Position numbers and translations under genes: made by a program | Shown here: piece by piece, positions 56,328-64,000 of the stretch | Layout of the letters: each line of letters starts with the position of its first letter | Numbering within the stretch: position 1 is the first letter of the stretch | Source: Mycolicibacterium goodii | GTDB taxonomy: Bacteria > Actinomycetota > Actinomycetes > Mycobacteriales > Mycobacteriaceae | Length of the DNA stretch: 64,000 nt | Reading direction: 5' to 3' | Assembly (NCBI RefSeq): GCF_022370755.2 | Contig: NZ_CP092364.2 | Coordinates: 2,542,001-2,606,000, forward strand | The notes under the pieces: model-generated | The model's input: the letters and a program-made list of their open reading frames with translations, nothing else | Database searches by the model: none | What the model was told of the DNA's origin: nothing

Positions 56328-58056
56328 CGGCGCCGCACACCGCGGTCAGCGCCGCGTCGATCACCGAATCACCGCGGCCGAAAGCCCAACCGGACCGCTC
56401 GGCCGTCCGGTACTCCAGATAGGCCACCGCCGTGTTGCCGAGTGACTGCTGCGCGAGGCTCAGGACCTCGATCCGACGGCCCAGGTCCTCCAGTGCCTCG
56501 GTCAGCGCGTCGACCGGGTTCGCCCCGGCGCTCCGGAACGTGTGCGTGGCGCCGTCGACGATCAACGTCAGCTCGATGTCCTGGGCGTCGCCGGTGTTCC
56601 CGACGTGCCAGTCCTTGAGCCCGACAGGGCCGTCGGTATGCGAGTAGACCGCCTCGAACAATTCGAACAACTCGGCGGCGGTGACCTCCTCGCCGCTGTC
56701 GTCGGTGTGCGCCTGAACGTGGCGGGCGAAGTCGATCTGCATCCGGCGTGGCAGATCCAGACCGTAGCCGGTCTGCAGCAGATAGGCGATGCCTCCCTTG
56801 CCGCTTTGTGAGTTCACCCTGATCACCGCGTCGTAGGTTCGGCCGATGTCGGCCGGGTCGATCGGCAGATACGGTACGCGCCAGTCGGTTTCGCTTTCCT
56901 TGCGTCGCAGCACCGCCGCGCGTTCGCGATGCTCGACCAGCCCTTTCTTGATGGCGTCCTGGTGTGTCCCCGAGAACGCGGTGTGCACGAGATCCCCGAC
57001 ATACGGATGTCGCTCGTGGATCGGCATACGTGTGCAGTACGAGACCGTGCGGGCGATCTCGTCGATGTCCGAGAAATCGATCATCGGGTCGACGCCTTGG
57101 GCAAGGAGATTCAACGCCAGCGTCGCGATGTCGACATTGCCTGTGCGTTCGCCGTTGCCGAACACACAGCCCTCCACCCGTTGCGCGCCGGCGAGCAGCG
57201 CCAACTCGGCGCACGCGACCCCGGTGCCGCGGTCGTTGTGCGGATGCACCGACAGGATCACGCTGTCGCGTCGCGCGAGGTTGCGGTGCATGTACTCGAT
57301 CTGGTCGGCGTACACGTTGGGCGTTGCGACCTCGACGGTGGCAGGCAGGTTCAGGATGACCGGCCGATCCGGTGCGGCATCCCACAACGTCGTCATGGCG
57401 TCACACAACTCCAGGACGTAGTCGGGTTCGGTGAGGTTGAACACCTCGGGCGAGAACTCGAACCGGACATTGGCCAGATCTGCGGTGAGGTCGAGGATGT
57501 CACGCCCGCCCGCCAGGACCAGTTCACGCAGTTCGTCACGCCCCTTGCCCAGCACGATATCGCGCCAGGTCGGCGCGGTCGCCGTATACATGTGGACCAC
57601 AACGTCGTTGGTGATCCCGCGGATGGATTCGACGGTGCGCTCGATCAGGTCCCGCCGTGCGGGGGTGAACACGACGATGGTGACATCTGCGATGTCGGAT
57701 TCGGCCAGGAGCCGAACGAAGTCGAAGTCCGTCCGGGAGGCCGACGGGTATCCCACCTCGATTTCCTTGTAACCCATGGCAACAAGCAGTTCGAAGAACC
57801 GCCGCTTGCGCGCCGGGTCCATGGGTTCGGCCAGGGCCTGATTGCCGTCACGGAGGTCCACCGGCACCCACAGGGGTGCGGCGGTGATCCTGGCGGTGGG
57901 CCAGGTCCGTTGGGTGAGCGGGACTTCGACGCGGTCGTAGATGCTCGCGTAGCGCTGGAACGGCATCTGGGACGCGCGTTGACGGTTCCACCACGGTGCC
58001 GTCGCGGGAATCGGTCCGGCGGGTGTGCGGACGGTGGGAAAGGCAGTGTCGGTCAT
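56314..58056 (-). CDS. leuA: 2-isopropylmalate synthase (LeuA)
   Basis: First committed enzyme of leucine synthesis, condensing acetyl-CoA with 2-ketoisovalerate, 580 aa. Motifs include [38 protein letters not shown] (metal and acetyl-CoA side), [16 protein letters not shown] and [15 protein letters not shown]. The C-terminal region is the regulatory domain. A leader peptide with three Leu codons and an attenuator precede it (58088-58170). Mycobacteria usually have another leuA near the ask-asd genes, so this may be a second copy. Confidence 0.92.
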   Translation of the reverse strand: MTDTAFPTVRTPAGPIPATAPWWNRQRASQMPFQRYASIYDRVEVPLTQRTWPTARITAAPLWVPVDLRDGNQALAEPMDPARKRRFFELLVAMGYKEIEVGYPSASRTDFDFVRLLAESDIADVTIVVFTPARRDLIERTVESIRGITNDVVVHMYTATAPTWRDIVLGKGRDELRELVLAGGRDILDLTADLANVRFEFSPEVFNLTEPDYVLELCDAMTTLWDAAPDRPVILNLPATVEVATPNVYADQIEYMHRNLARRDSVILSVHPHNDRGTGVACAELALLAGAQRVEGCVFGNGERTGNVDIATLALNLLAQGVDPMIDFSDIDEIARTVSYCTRMPIHERHPYVGDLVHTAFSGTHQDAIKKGLVEHRERAAVLRRKESETDWRVPYLPIDPADIGRTYDAVIRVNSQSGKGGIAYLLQTGYGLDLPRRMQIDFARHVQAHTDDSGEEVTAAELFELFEAVYSHTDGPVGLKDWHVGNTGDAQDIELTLIVDGATHTFRSAGANPVDALTEALEDLGRRIEVLSLAQQSLGNTAVAYLEYRTAERSGWAFGRGDSVIDAALTAVCGAVSAP

Positions 58057-58087
58057 GGGTGGCGCTTTCGTTCTCGATGTGACGGCC

Positions 58088-58137
58088 GACCGGCATGCGA
58101 AACCCCGCGACGGGGCGCCGGTCGTCGGTCAGGCCCC
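58088..58137 (-). promoter_or_regulatory. Leader-peptide attenuator with alternative hairpins upstream of leuA
   Basis: On the transcript, GGGGC (58137-58133) can pair with GCCCC (58116-58112). The same bases also form CCCCG-TCG-CGGGG-TTT (58115-58100), a terminator-like hairpin; the two pairings exclude each other. An outer stem GACCGGC/GCCGGTC (58123-58117 with 58094-58088) encloses it. A ribosome stalled at the three Leu codons would leave GGGGC free, favouring the antiterminator; completing the peptide would cover it and favour the terminator. Confidence 0.72.
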
Positions 58138-58170
58138 GCCGCGGCGGCGGAGGAGAAGGCTGCGCGTCAT
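58129..58170 (-). CDS. leuL: Leader peptide of leuA (MTRSLLLRRRGGA)
   Basis: 14-codon open frame: ATG at 58170 to TGA at 58131-58129, encoding MTRSLLLRRRGGA. Leu codons 5-7 are CTT, CTC, CTC, so translation depends on charged tRNA-Leu. It has no Shine-Dalgarno; TACAGT lies nine bases before the ATG, so the leader may be leaderless. The frame lies 73 bp before the leuA start and just before the alternative hairpins. Leucine leader peptides before leuA are known in Actinobacteria from comparative genomics. Confidence 0.75.
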   Translation of the reverse strand: MTRSLLLRRRGGA

Positions 58171-58216
58171 GATGGCTAGACTGTACCTCAACTCCTCAGA
58201 CAAGTAGAGAGGTGCC

Positions 58217-58888
58217 ATGGCTCAGCACATCGAGCGCCACCGTCTGGCATCCCAGGCCGCCGACGTGTTACTCGGCAGGATCCAGGCCGGCGAATGGCCT
58301 CTCGGGCACCGCCTTCCCGGGGAATCCACATTGTCCGTCCAACTCGGCGTCGGGCGCTCGACGTTGCGCGAGGCCATCCGGGAACTCGCGGGCAAAGGTG
58401 TTCTGGACAGCAGACAGGGCGCCGGTGTGTTCGTCACCGCGACGGATCCGGCCGAGGACACCGACACCGTGTTGCGCCGGGCTACCATCGCATCCGTCAC
58501 CGAAGCGCGCATCGCCATCGAAGCGGAAGCCGCCGCCCTGGCCGCGACCCGCCGCACCCCTGCCGACCTCCGCACGATCCGGCGTACGCTGACCGCACGT
58601 GGTGTCGACGGCCTGACCATCGCCGAACATGTCGACGCGGACATGGCGTTTCACCGGGCCGTCATCACCGCTGCGCACAACGACGTGCTGACGCAACTGT
58701 TCGATGTCTTCCTGCCCCGGCTGAGGCTGGCGATGATCGACATGCTCAAGATCCGACCGGTGGCATCGAAATCGGAAGACCACGCCGCGCACTGCGAACT
58801 CGCGGATGCGATCACCGCCCGCGATCCCGCGGCCGCCGCGGTGGCCAGCAGGACGCACCTGAGCGCCTTGAAGGAGTCCTTTACGTGA
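58217..58888 (+). CDS. GntR-family regulator, FadR/FCD type
   Basis: 223 aa with an N-terminal winged helix-turn-helix (LASQAADVLLGRIQAGEWPL, LPGESTLSVQLGVGRSTLRE) and an all-helical FCD effector domain with DMAFHRAVITAAHND and conserved HCELADAITARD for metal or acid ligands. It is divergent from the leuA leader and four bases overlap the ABC ATPase gene (GTGA). Target is unknown; it may sense a carboxylate. Confidence 0.9.
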   Translation: MAQHIERHRLASQAADVLLGRIQAGEWPLGHRLPGESTLSVQLGVGRSTLREAIRELAGKGVLDSRQGAGVFVTATDPAEDTDTVLRRATIASVTEARIAIEAEAAALAATRRTPADLRTIRRTLTARGVDGLTIAEHVDADMAFHRAVITAAHNDVLTQLFDVFLPRLRLAMIDMLKIRPVASKSEDHAAHCELADAITARDPAAAAVASRTHLSALKESFT

Positions 58889-59682
58889 CCGAAGTCCTGA
58901 AGCTCGACGACGTGACGTTCCGCCGCAACGGCAAGCAGATCATCGACGGAATCTCGCTCACCGTGCGCAGTGGCGAGCACTGGGCACTGCTGGGCCCGAA
59001 CGGCGCGGGTAAGAGCACCCTGCTGGGTTTCTGTGCGGCAGTCACGTTTCCGACGACCGGGTCGGTGTGGGTGCTGGGCGCCCAGATGGGCCGGACCGAT
59101 CTGGCGACGCTGCGCCGCTCGATCGGCCACGTCAATCCGCGTCACCGGCTGCAGTATCCGTTGACGGTGCGCGAGGTGGTGCTGACCGGGATCACCGCCA
59201 CGGTGGACACCGCCGCACGATGGACCCCCAGCCCTGAGCAGATCACGCGTGCCGAGGAACTCATCGACACCGTCGGCCTGTCGGCCCGCATCGACGCCGA
59301 GTGGCCGACACTGTCGCAAGGCGAACGTGGCCGCACCCTCATCGCGCGGGCACTGATCTCCGAGCCACGGCTCCTCCTGCTCGACGAGCCCACCACCGGA
59401 CTCGACGTCGCTGCACGCGAGCAACTGCTGGAAACCCTTGACGCACTGGACGACACACATCCGAACATGGCCTCCGTCCTGGTGACGCACCACCTGGAGG
59501 AACTGCCGACGAGCACCACACACGCGATCCTGATCGCCGACGGCCGCACCGTGGCGAGTGGGCGTGCGGTCGAGACGGTCACCACCGACCACGTGACGAC
59601 GGCGTTCGCGCATCCCGTGGCGGTGACATACGACGATGGCCGCTGGACCGCGCGCGCCAAACCCGGTAGCCGGGTGCTCTGA
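58885..59682 (+). CDS. Stand-alone ABC transporter ATP-binding protein
   Basis: 265 aa from a GTG overlapping the regulator stop. Walker A GPNGAGKSTLL, signature LSQGERGRTLIARALI (Q replaces the usual G of LSGGQ), Walker B LLLLDEPTTGLD and H-loop VLVTHHLEELP are complete, so it should bind ATP. The closest family look is YlmA/ModF-like, soluble or with an unlinked permease. No membrane component is encoded beside it. Co-transcribed with the GntR regulator. Confidence 0.82.
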   Translation: MTEVLKLDDVTFRRNGKQIIDGISLTVRSGEHWALLGPNGAGKSTLLGFCAAVTFPTTGSVWVLGAQMGRTDLATLRRSIGHVNPRHRLQYPLTVREVVLTGITATVDTAARWTPSPEQITRAEELIDTVGLSARIDAEWPTLSQGERGRTLIARALISEPRLLLLDEPTTGLDVAAREQLLETLDALDDTHPNMASVLVTHHLEELPTSTTHAILIADGRTVASGRAVETVTTDHVTTAFAHPVAVTYDDGRWTARAKPGSRVL

Positions 59683-59689
59683 GGAGAGC

Positions 59690-60682
59690 TCACATCTCGG
59701 GCGCTGTGTTGCGGCGCCGGCGGGCCTCCCGGTGCCGCGTGACGGGTGAGATGTCGAGCACTCGCGTCACCATGATCTGCAGGAACCTCGCCGGCTGCAG
59801 CTGCGGTGGCACCGTGTCGTGGCGGATCGCGATGTCCGGCAGCGCCGCCAGCGCCTCGTCGACCGCCGTGGTCTCCACATCGACGATCTCGAAAAGTGTG
59901 TCCGGCTCGGCCTTCTCGAGGCTGTCCACCTCGTCGTCGGGTTCGATGACCACGGCGTCGTGGTCGATCATCACCAGCGCCACGGCGTGGTAGGCATCGT
60001 CCTCGGTGCCCAGTTTGCCCAGCAGATCGATGAGCCATTCGGCCTTGTCCGGCTCGGTGGACAGGATCGTCGAGCGCAATCCGTAGACGAAGCCGAGAGC
60101 CGCGAGCGGGTGGCGCAGCCGCAGGTTCTTGGCATCGCCGTAGCTCTCCTCGACGCGGTTGGCCGCGTTCTTGCCGAAGCTCGAATCCATGCGCTTGGTG
60201 CTGATCAGCAACTCCGGCCCGGTGTCCCAATCAGAGATCACGACGTCGACCTGCTTCATGTAGTGCTTGCCGAGCACGCTGGCGCTGGAACCCGAGACGC
60301 CCTTCATCGACCGTCGCAGCCGCTGCTCGATGAGCAGGCGTTCCTTCTGCGGCAGGGCCTCGAGCAGGCTGGAGATGGCGCTGGGCATGATCCGAGGGTC
60401 GGTCGGGCGCGGCCAGACCGCGTCGCTGTCGAAACCGGCCCTGCGCAACTCATAGGACAGCCAGACGTCGAGCGCCAGGGCCGGCACCCCGGTGGTCGAC
60501 GGGGCGTCGAGATACAGCGGGACGCCGAGCAGTTTGCGCAACACCCGGAAATCCGGCACGTATGTCAACGTGTTGCCATTGCGCACCCAGGGATTGGTGT
60601 GTGCACCGCCGGGTGCCGCGTCGGCCACGATGCGGTCGAAGATCGCCCATGCGGTGGCCTTGGTGGAGGGTTCAGCGGGCAC
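59690..60682 (-). CDS. Putative restriction endonuclease partner of the adjacent DNA methyltransferase
   Basis: 330 aa, no family recognised with certainty. It overlaps the MTase gene by 11 bp, so the two are coupled. A degenerate PD-(D/E)xK-like region is visible: VDVVIS with Asp146, then about 10-15 residues later ELLISTKRMDSSFG with Lys163, where Ser161 takes the place of the usual acidic residue. C-terminal acidic patches (EPDDEVDSLEKAEPDT) follow. The likely role is cleavage of unmodified DNA, inferred from the neighbour and motif only. Confidence 0.5.
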   Translation of the reverse strand: MPAEPSTKATAWAIFDRIVADAAPGGAHTNPWVRNGNTLTYVPDFRVLRKLLGVPLYLDAPSTTGVPALALDVWLSYELRRAGFDSDAVWPRPTDPRIMPSAISSLLEALPQKERLLIEQRLRRSMKGVSGSSASVLGKHYMKQVDVVISDWDTGPELLISTKRMDSSFGKNAANRVEESYGDAKNLRLRHPLAALGFVYGLRSTILSTEPDKAEWLIDLLGKLGTEDDAYHAVALVMIDHDAVVIEPDDEVDSLEKAEPDTLFEIVDVETTAVDEALAALPDIAIRHDTVPPQLQPARFLQIMVTRVLDISPVTRHREARRRRNTAPEM

Positions 60683-62297
60683 GCCGCGACCTTACCGTCC
60701 GCCGCGTCGACAACGAATGGTGCGCACTGCGAACGGATTCCATGGTCGCGTCGGGCCCCAGCCCGAGCGCTTCGTCGACGCAGGACACGGCGTCGAGCAA
60801 CCGGCCACGCTCCAGCAGGCCGGCCACGCGGCGCCGCGTGGCCCGCAGCCGGGCGGCCCGCGCCTCGACCAGCCGCGGCGACGGCACCAACCACTGGTCG
60901 GCCTCGCGCGGCTCGATCTTGAGGATGCCACCACCGTAGGAGCGGCCGACCATCTCGGCGTGCAGCAGTGTCACCGAGTTCAGCGACGCCAACGGCAGCA
61001 GGTCGCGGCCGAGGCTGCCGAGTCCGTCACGCAGGTACACCCCGTGCACAGAGTTGAGATGGTGCGCCCTGGCCCGGTTGGTGACCAGCCGAGGGGTGTC
61101 GGCGTTCATGCACGTCAACAACAGGTCGGCGGGTTCGACGAGCGGCACCAGATACCACGGATTGCGGACCCGGCACTTGTAGGCCAGGTGCACCCCGGCG
61201 GCGTGCCCGGCCTCCACGTACCGTGCCGCGGCCGCCGACAGCTTCGTGCCCGCCGGGCGGAACAGGTGCACGGACCTGCCGCTGTCCCCCAGCCGCGTCA
61301 ACTGGTCGCCCGAGAGTGTCAGGCCGCGCAGATGCGCGCTGCCCGGCGGCGACAGCGGCAGCAGATCCGCCTGCCGCAAACCCAATTCGCGCACGCGCTG
61401 GGGCGAGAGCGCGAAGTATCCGTTGTTACCGGTCACCATCCCCAGCGTGGTGTCGGCCCACGTCTCCAGACACGTGAAATCGCCCGCCGCCTCAAGGGCA
61501 TGCAGTGCTTCCACCGGAACATTGCCGATGAGCCCGCTGATCCACTTCTCGGCCGGATCGCGGGGGCGCCAACTCCGTTGCACCAGCTCGGAAGTCAGCG
61601 CATCGGCGTTACGGGCGCGGTGGATCACCGCGTGGCCGCTCGGTCCGCCGTCGAAGCCGTCGGCGAGCAGCAGCACCACATCCGCCTCTGCCTCCGGGAA
61701 CACCTGCTCGTCGAACATCACCAACTCGACGCTCGCGAACCGGTCGAAGAGGAACTTGCGGACCGCGGCGGCATAGTTGACGCTGAGCAACTCGGCGGGC
61801 AGGACGAGCGCCATCCGTCCGCCCGGCCGCAGGAACAGCGCCGCATGCACGGTGAACGCCGCCCAACTCGACGCGAGCCCGGACAGCGTCACACCCGCGC
61901 GCAGCGCCGCACGCCGCGACTCGGCCCGCGTCTGACCGCGGAAATCCTGATAACGGATGTAGGGCGGATTGCCGATGACGGCGGTGTACTCCGGCCGCGG
62001 GTCGACCGCGAAGAAGTTGGCCGTCCGGATGCGCGCGCGTCCGGCCGCGTCGGCCACCCGCCTGCGCGCGAACGCCGCACTGGCGGCATGGATCTCGACC
62101 CCGTCGACGACAGGGCGATCGACACCCATCGCCTGCAGCCGCCGGACGGCGGCGACCAGGAACGCCGCATCGCCCGCCGACGGCTCGAAGACCCGGTCCT
62201 CGGCCGAACGCACCGCCCACCGCGTGAGGTACGTGGTGATCGCATCGGGTGTGAAGAAGGCACCCCGCGCCTTGCGATCCTGGGCGGTCTCGGTCAC
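60672..62297 (-). CDS. DNA N6-adenine methyltransferase (Eco57I/TaqI-like)
   Basis: 541 aa from the GTG at 62297; an ATG at 62363 that would add 22 residues is an alternative. S-adenosylmethionine-dependent adenine methylation. Motifs are in order: X-like GAFFTP (residues 12-17), I EPSAGDAAF (38-46) and IV NPPYI (110-114). A long C-terminal region follows that should include the target-recognition domain. Such a gamma-type layout is common in type II systems. It forms a probable pair with the next gene and separates hisI from leuA. Confidence 0.85.
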   Translation of the reverse strand: MTETAQDRKARGAFFTPDAITTYLTRWAVRSAEDRVFEPSAGDAAFLVAAVRRLQAMGVDRPVVDGVEIHAASAAFARRRVADAAGRARIRTANFFAVDPRPEYTAVIGNPPYIRYQDFRGQTRAESRRAALRAGVTLSGLASSWAAFTVHAALFLRPGGRMALVLPAELLSVNYAAAVRKFLFDRFASVELVMFDEQVFPEAEADVVLLLADGFDGGPSGHAVIHRARNADALTSELVQRSWRPRDPAEKWISGLIGNVPVEALHALEAAGDFTCLETWADTTLGMVTGNNGYFALSPQRVRELGLRQADLLPLSPPGSAHLRGLTLSGDQLTRLGDSGRSVHLFRPAGTKLSAAAARYVEAGHAAGVHLAYKCRVRNPWYLVPLVEPADLLLTCMNADTPRLVTNRARAHHLNSVHGVYLRDGLGSLGRDLLPLASLNSVTLLHAEMVGRSYGGGILKIEPREADQWLVPSPRLVEARAARLRATRRRVAGLLERGRLLDAVSCVDEALGLGPDATMESVRSAHHSLSTRRTVRSRRAR

Positions 62298-62367
62298 CCC
62301 GTCATTGTCGACGACACCACCGACAAGCCCGCGGATCGCAACGCCGCGGTGCGTCTGCGGCATCCGG

Positions 62368-62715
62368 CTACTCGTCAGGTCCCAGCAGCAGATCGGCGTC
62401 GAAGCACGTGTGATCGCCGGTGTGGCAGGCGCCGCCGATCTGATCGACCTCGAGCAGCACCGTGTCACCGTCACAGTCCAGCCGCACCGAGTGCACCTTC
62501 TGAGTGTGCCCCGACGTGGCGCCCTTGACCCACTGCTCACCGCGTGAGCGCGAGAAGTACGTGGCCTCGCGGGTCTGCAACGTGCGGGCCAGTGCGTCGT
62601 CGTCCATCCAGGCGACCATGAGCACCTTGCCGGTGCCGCGCTCCTGGGCGACGGCGGTGAACAGGCCGTCGGCGTTGCGTTTCAGGCGTGCCGCGATGGC
62701 GGCGTCGAGGCTCAT
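62368..62715 (-). CDS. hisI: Phosphoribosyl-AMP cyclohydrolase
   Basis: Opens the purine ring of phosphoribosyl-AMP in histidine synthesis, 115 aa from the ATG at 62715. The zinc-dependent active-site motifs [32 protein letters not shown] and [15 protein letters not shown] are complete, including the C-terminal Cys ligands. It follows hisF (28 bp apart), as in other mycobacteria, and precedes the MTase gene. Confidence 0.95.
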   Translation of the reverse strand: MSLDAAIAARLKRNADGLFTAVAQERGTGKVLMVAWMDDDALARTLQTREATYFSRSRGEQWVKGATSGHTQKVHSVRLDCDGDTVLLEVDQIGGACHTGDHTCFDADLLLGPDE

Positions 62716-62743
62716 GGCTGCTCCCTGGGCTGCTCCCGCGCGG

Positions 62744-63529
62744 TCACCGGACCGTGATCCCCGCGGCCTTCATCGAGGCCTTCACCTCGGCGATGGTCAG
62801 TTCCCTGAAGTGGAAGACGCTGGCCGCCAGCACCGCGTCGGCACCGGCCAGCACGGCCGGGGCGAAATGCTCGACCGCGCCCGCGCCGCCGCTGGCGATC
62901 ACCGGCACCGTGACCGCGGACCGTACCGCGCTCAGCATCTTCAGGTCGAAGCCGGCCTTGGTCCCGTCGCGGTCCATGGAGTTCAGCAGGATCTCGCCGA
63001 CGCCGAGTTCGGCGCCGCGCGCAGCCCATTCGATCGCATCGATGCCGGTGCCGCGGCGGCCGCCGTGCGTGGTGACCTCCCAGCCGGACGGCGTGGGCTG
63101 CTCGCCTTTCGGCACGGACCTGGCATCCACGCTCAGCACGATGCACTGCGAACCGAACTGCCGGGCCATCTCGGCGAGCAGCTCGGGACGCGCGATGGCC
63201 GCGGTGTTCACCGAGACCTTGTCGGCACCGGCGCGCAGCAAGACGTCGACGTCGTCGACCGAGCGCACGCCACCGCCCACGGTCAGCGGGATGAAGACCT
63301 GCTCGGCGGTGCGCTTGACCACTTCGAGCATCGTGGACCGCCCCGACGACGATGCCGTCACGTCGAGGAACGTCAACTCGTCGGCGCCCTCGGCGTCGTA
63401 GGCCGCCGCGAGTTCCACGGGATCACCGGCATCCCGCAGGTTCTCGAAGTTGACGCCCTTGACCACGCGACCGTTGTCCACATCGAGACACGGGATCACC
63501 CTCGTCGCGACGTCGCTGTTGGCGCTCAC
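62744..63529 (-). CDS. hisF: Imidazole glycerol-phosphate synthase, cyclase subunit
   Basis: Forms imidazole glycerol phosphate with the amidotransferase HisH, 261 aa from a GTG overlapping the upstream stop (GTGA). TIM-barrel elements include [20 protein letters not shown] (catalytic Asp16), [11 protein letters not shown], and [10 protein letters not shown], the second catalytic Asp, then [16 protein letters not shown]. HisH is not in the window. Operon order is impA-like, hisF, hisI. Confidence 0.95.
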   Translation of the reverse strand: MSANSDVATRVIPCLDVDNGRVVKGVNFENLRDAGDPVELAAAYDAEGADELTFLDVTASSSGRSTMLEVVKRTAEQVFIPLTVGGGVRSVDDVDVLLRAGADKVSVNTAAIARPELLAEMARQFGSQCIVLSVDARSVPKGEQPTPSGWEVTTHGGRRGTGIDAIEWAARGAELGVGEILLNSMDRDGTKAGFDLKMLSAVRSAVTVPVIASGGAGAVEHFAPAVLAGADAVLAASVFHFRELTIAEVKASMKAAGITVR

Positions 63530-64000
63530 AGGTAATCCTCCGGCTTTCCAGTGGATCGTACGATTTCCAGCATCTTCTCGTGTACGCCGGGCGCGGCGGC
63601 CAGGACCGACTTCGACTCGATGGTCCACGGCGCACCGGTCAGGTCGGTGACCACGCCGCCCGCGGCGCGCACCAACGCGACGCCGGCCGCATGGTCCCAG
63701 ATGTGGTGACCGAAACTGATTGCCGCACCGAGGATTCCGGCTGCCACGTAGGCCAGGTCCACGCCGGTGGCTCCGTGCATGCGCACCCGCGAGCACACCC
63801 GGCTCAGATTGGCCAGGACCTCCACGCGGTACCGACCGGGAAACCGGCCGCGGGAGTCGATGTTGAAGGTCTGGATGCCGACGATCGAATCCGCGAGCGT
63901 CGGCGAGCCCAGCGGCGGGCGCGGTTCGCCGTTGGCGTACAGCGGGCCGTCGACCAGCGCGCTGTACTTCTCGCCGGTGAACGGCAGCCAGGTCAACCCC
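63526..64000 (-). CDS. impA: Inositol-1-monophosphatase-like protein (ImpA), N-terminus beyond window
   Basis: Partial: about 158 C-terminal residues are visible before the window edge at 64000. Motifs [22 protein letters not shown] (metal/active-site motif of the IMPase family) and [20 protein letters not shown] are present. It is annotated in mycobacteria as impA or hisN-like (histidinol-phosphatase candidate); the position before hisF supports a histidine role. Its stop overlaps the hisF GTG by four bases. Confidence 0.85.
   Translation of the reverse strand, partial: GLTWLPFTGEKYSALVDGPLYANGEPRPPLGSPTLADSIVGIQTFNIDSRGRFPGRYRVEVLANLSRVCSRVRMHGATGVDLAYVAAGILGAAISFGHHIWDHAAGVALVRAAGGVVTDLTGAPWTIESKSVLAAAPGVHEKMLEIVRSTGKPEDYL

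Noticed and set aside
1..64000. Prophage, insertion sequence or CRISPR array
   Set aside because: No transposase, integrase, phage-like or repeat-spacer pattern was seen in any frame or by eye.

Overview
The window is high-GC actinobacterial chromosome. Gene content and order point to a fast-growing mycobacterium, most likely Mycolicibacterium smegmatis or a close relative. Clues are the Dps-family protein beside a six-TM class III adenylate cyclase, the pdtaR/tRNA/cyclase neighbourhood, cydABDC, and the hisF-hisI ... trpE-trpC-trpB-trpA-lgt ... pyk-tesB-cyd order known from M. tuberculosis. Species assignment is inference from recall; no database was searched. The window starts inside an ABC ATPase gene and ends inside an inositol-monophosphatase-like gene. 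No prophage, insertion sequence or CRISPR array was seen, and no stretch longer than about 300 bp lacks a gene.

Layout. 1-12 kb is a polyol/sugar catabolic island: ABC importer (ATPase, two permeases, Tat-type lipoprotein), zinc dehydrogenase, divergent SorC-family regulator with an SDR dehydrogenase, two FGGY kinases, a thioesterase-like protein and a LysR regulator. 12-15 kb holds small membrane and stress-type genes. 15-20.3 kb is a livKHMGF branched-chain amino-acid importer, followed by pdtaR, a tRNA-Leu, a proline-rich secreted protein, a class III adenylate cyclase and a Dps protein with a CRP-like site upstream. 24.5-32.6 kb has a large polytopic membrane protein, a two-component system, a sulfurtransferase, a polar amino-acid ABC importer and an HdeD-like protein. 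32.7-38.4 kb is cydABDC (cytochrome bd oxidase and its ABC exporter). 38.4-50.6 kb has DUF4190, tesB, pyk, gltBD, two small membrane proteins and lgt with a very long acidic tail. 50.6-55.8 kb is the tightly overlapping trpE-(membrane protein)-trpC-trpB-trpA-lgt operon. 55.9-62.3 kb interrupts the conserved his/trp block with bcp, a leuA gene with a leader-peptide attenuator, a GntR regulator plus ABC ATPase, and a probable restriction-modification pair. 62.4-64 kb is hisI, hisF and the impA-like gene.

How it works together. The 5' island would import a polyol or sugar, oxidise it to a ketose and phosphorylate it. Three palindromes in the divergent promoter probably bind the SorC-family protein. 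The trp and his genes make aromatic amino acids and histidine. The leuA leader carries three consecutive Leu codons and two mutually exclusive hairpins, a classical ribosome-mediated attenuator. The cyclase, the CRP-like sites upstream of dps and cydA, and the cyd operon suggest local cAMP/CRP-linked control of hypoxia and stress genes.
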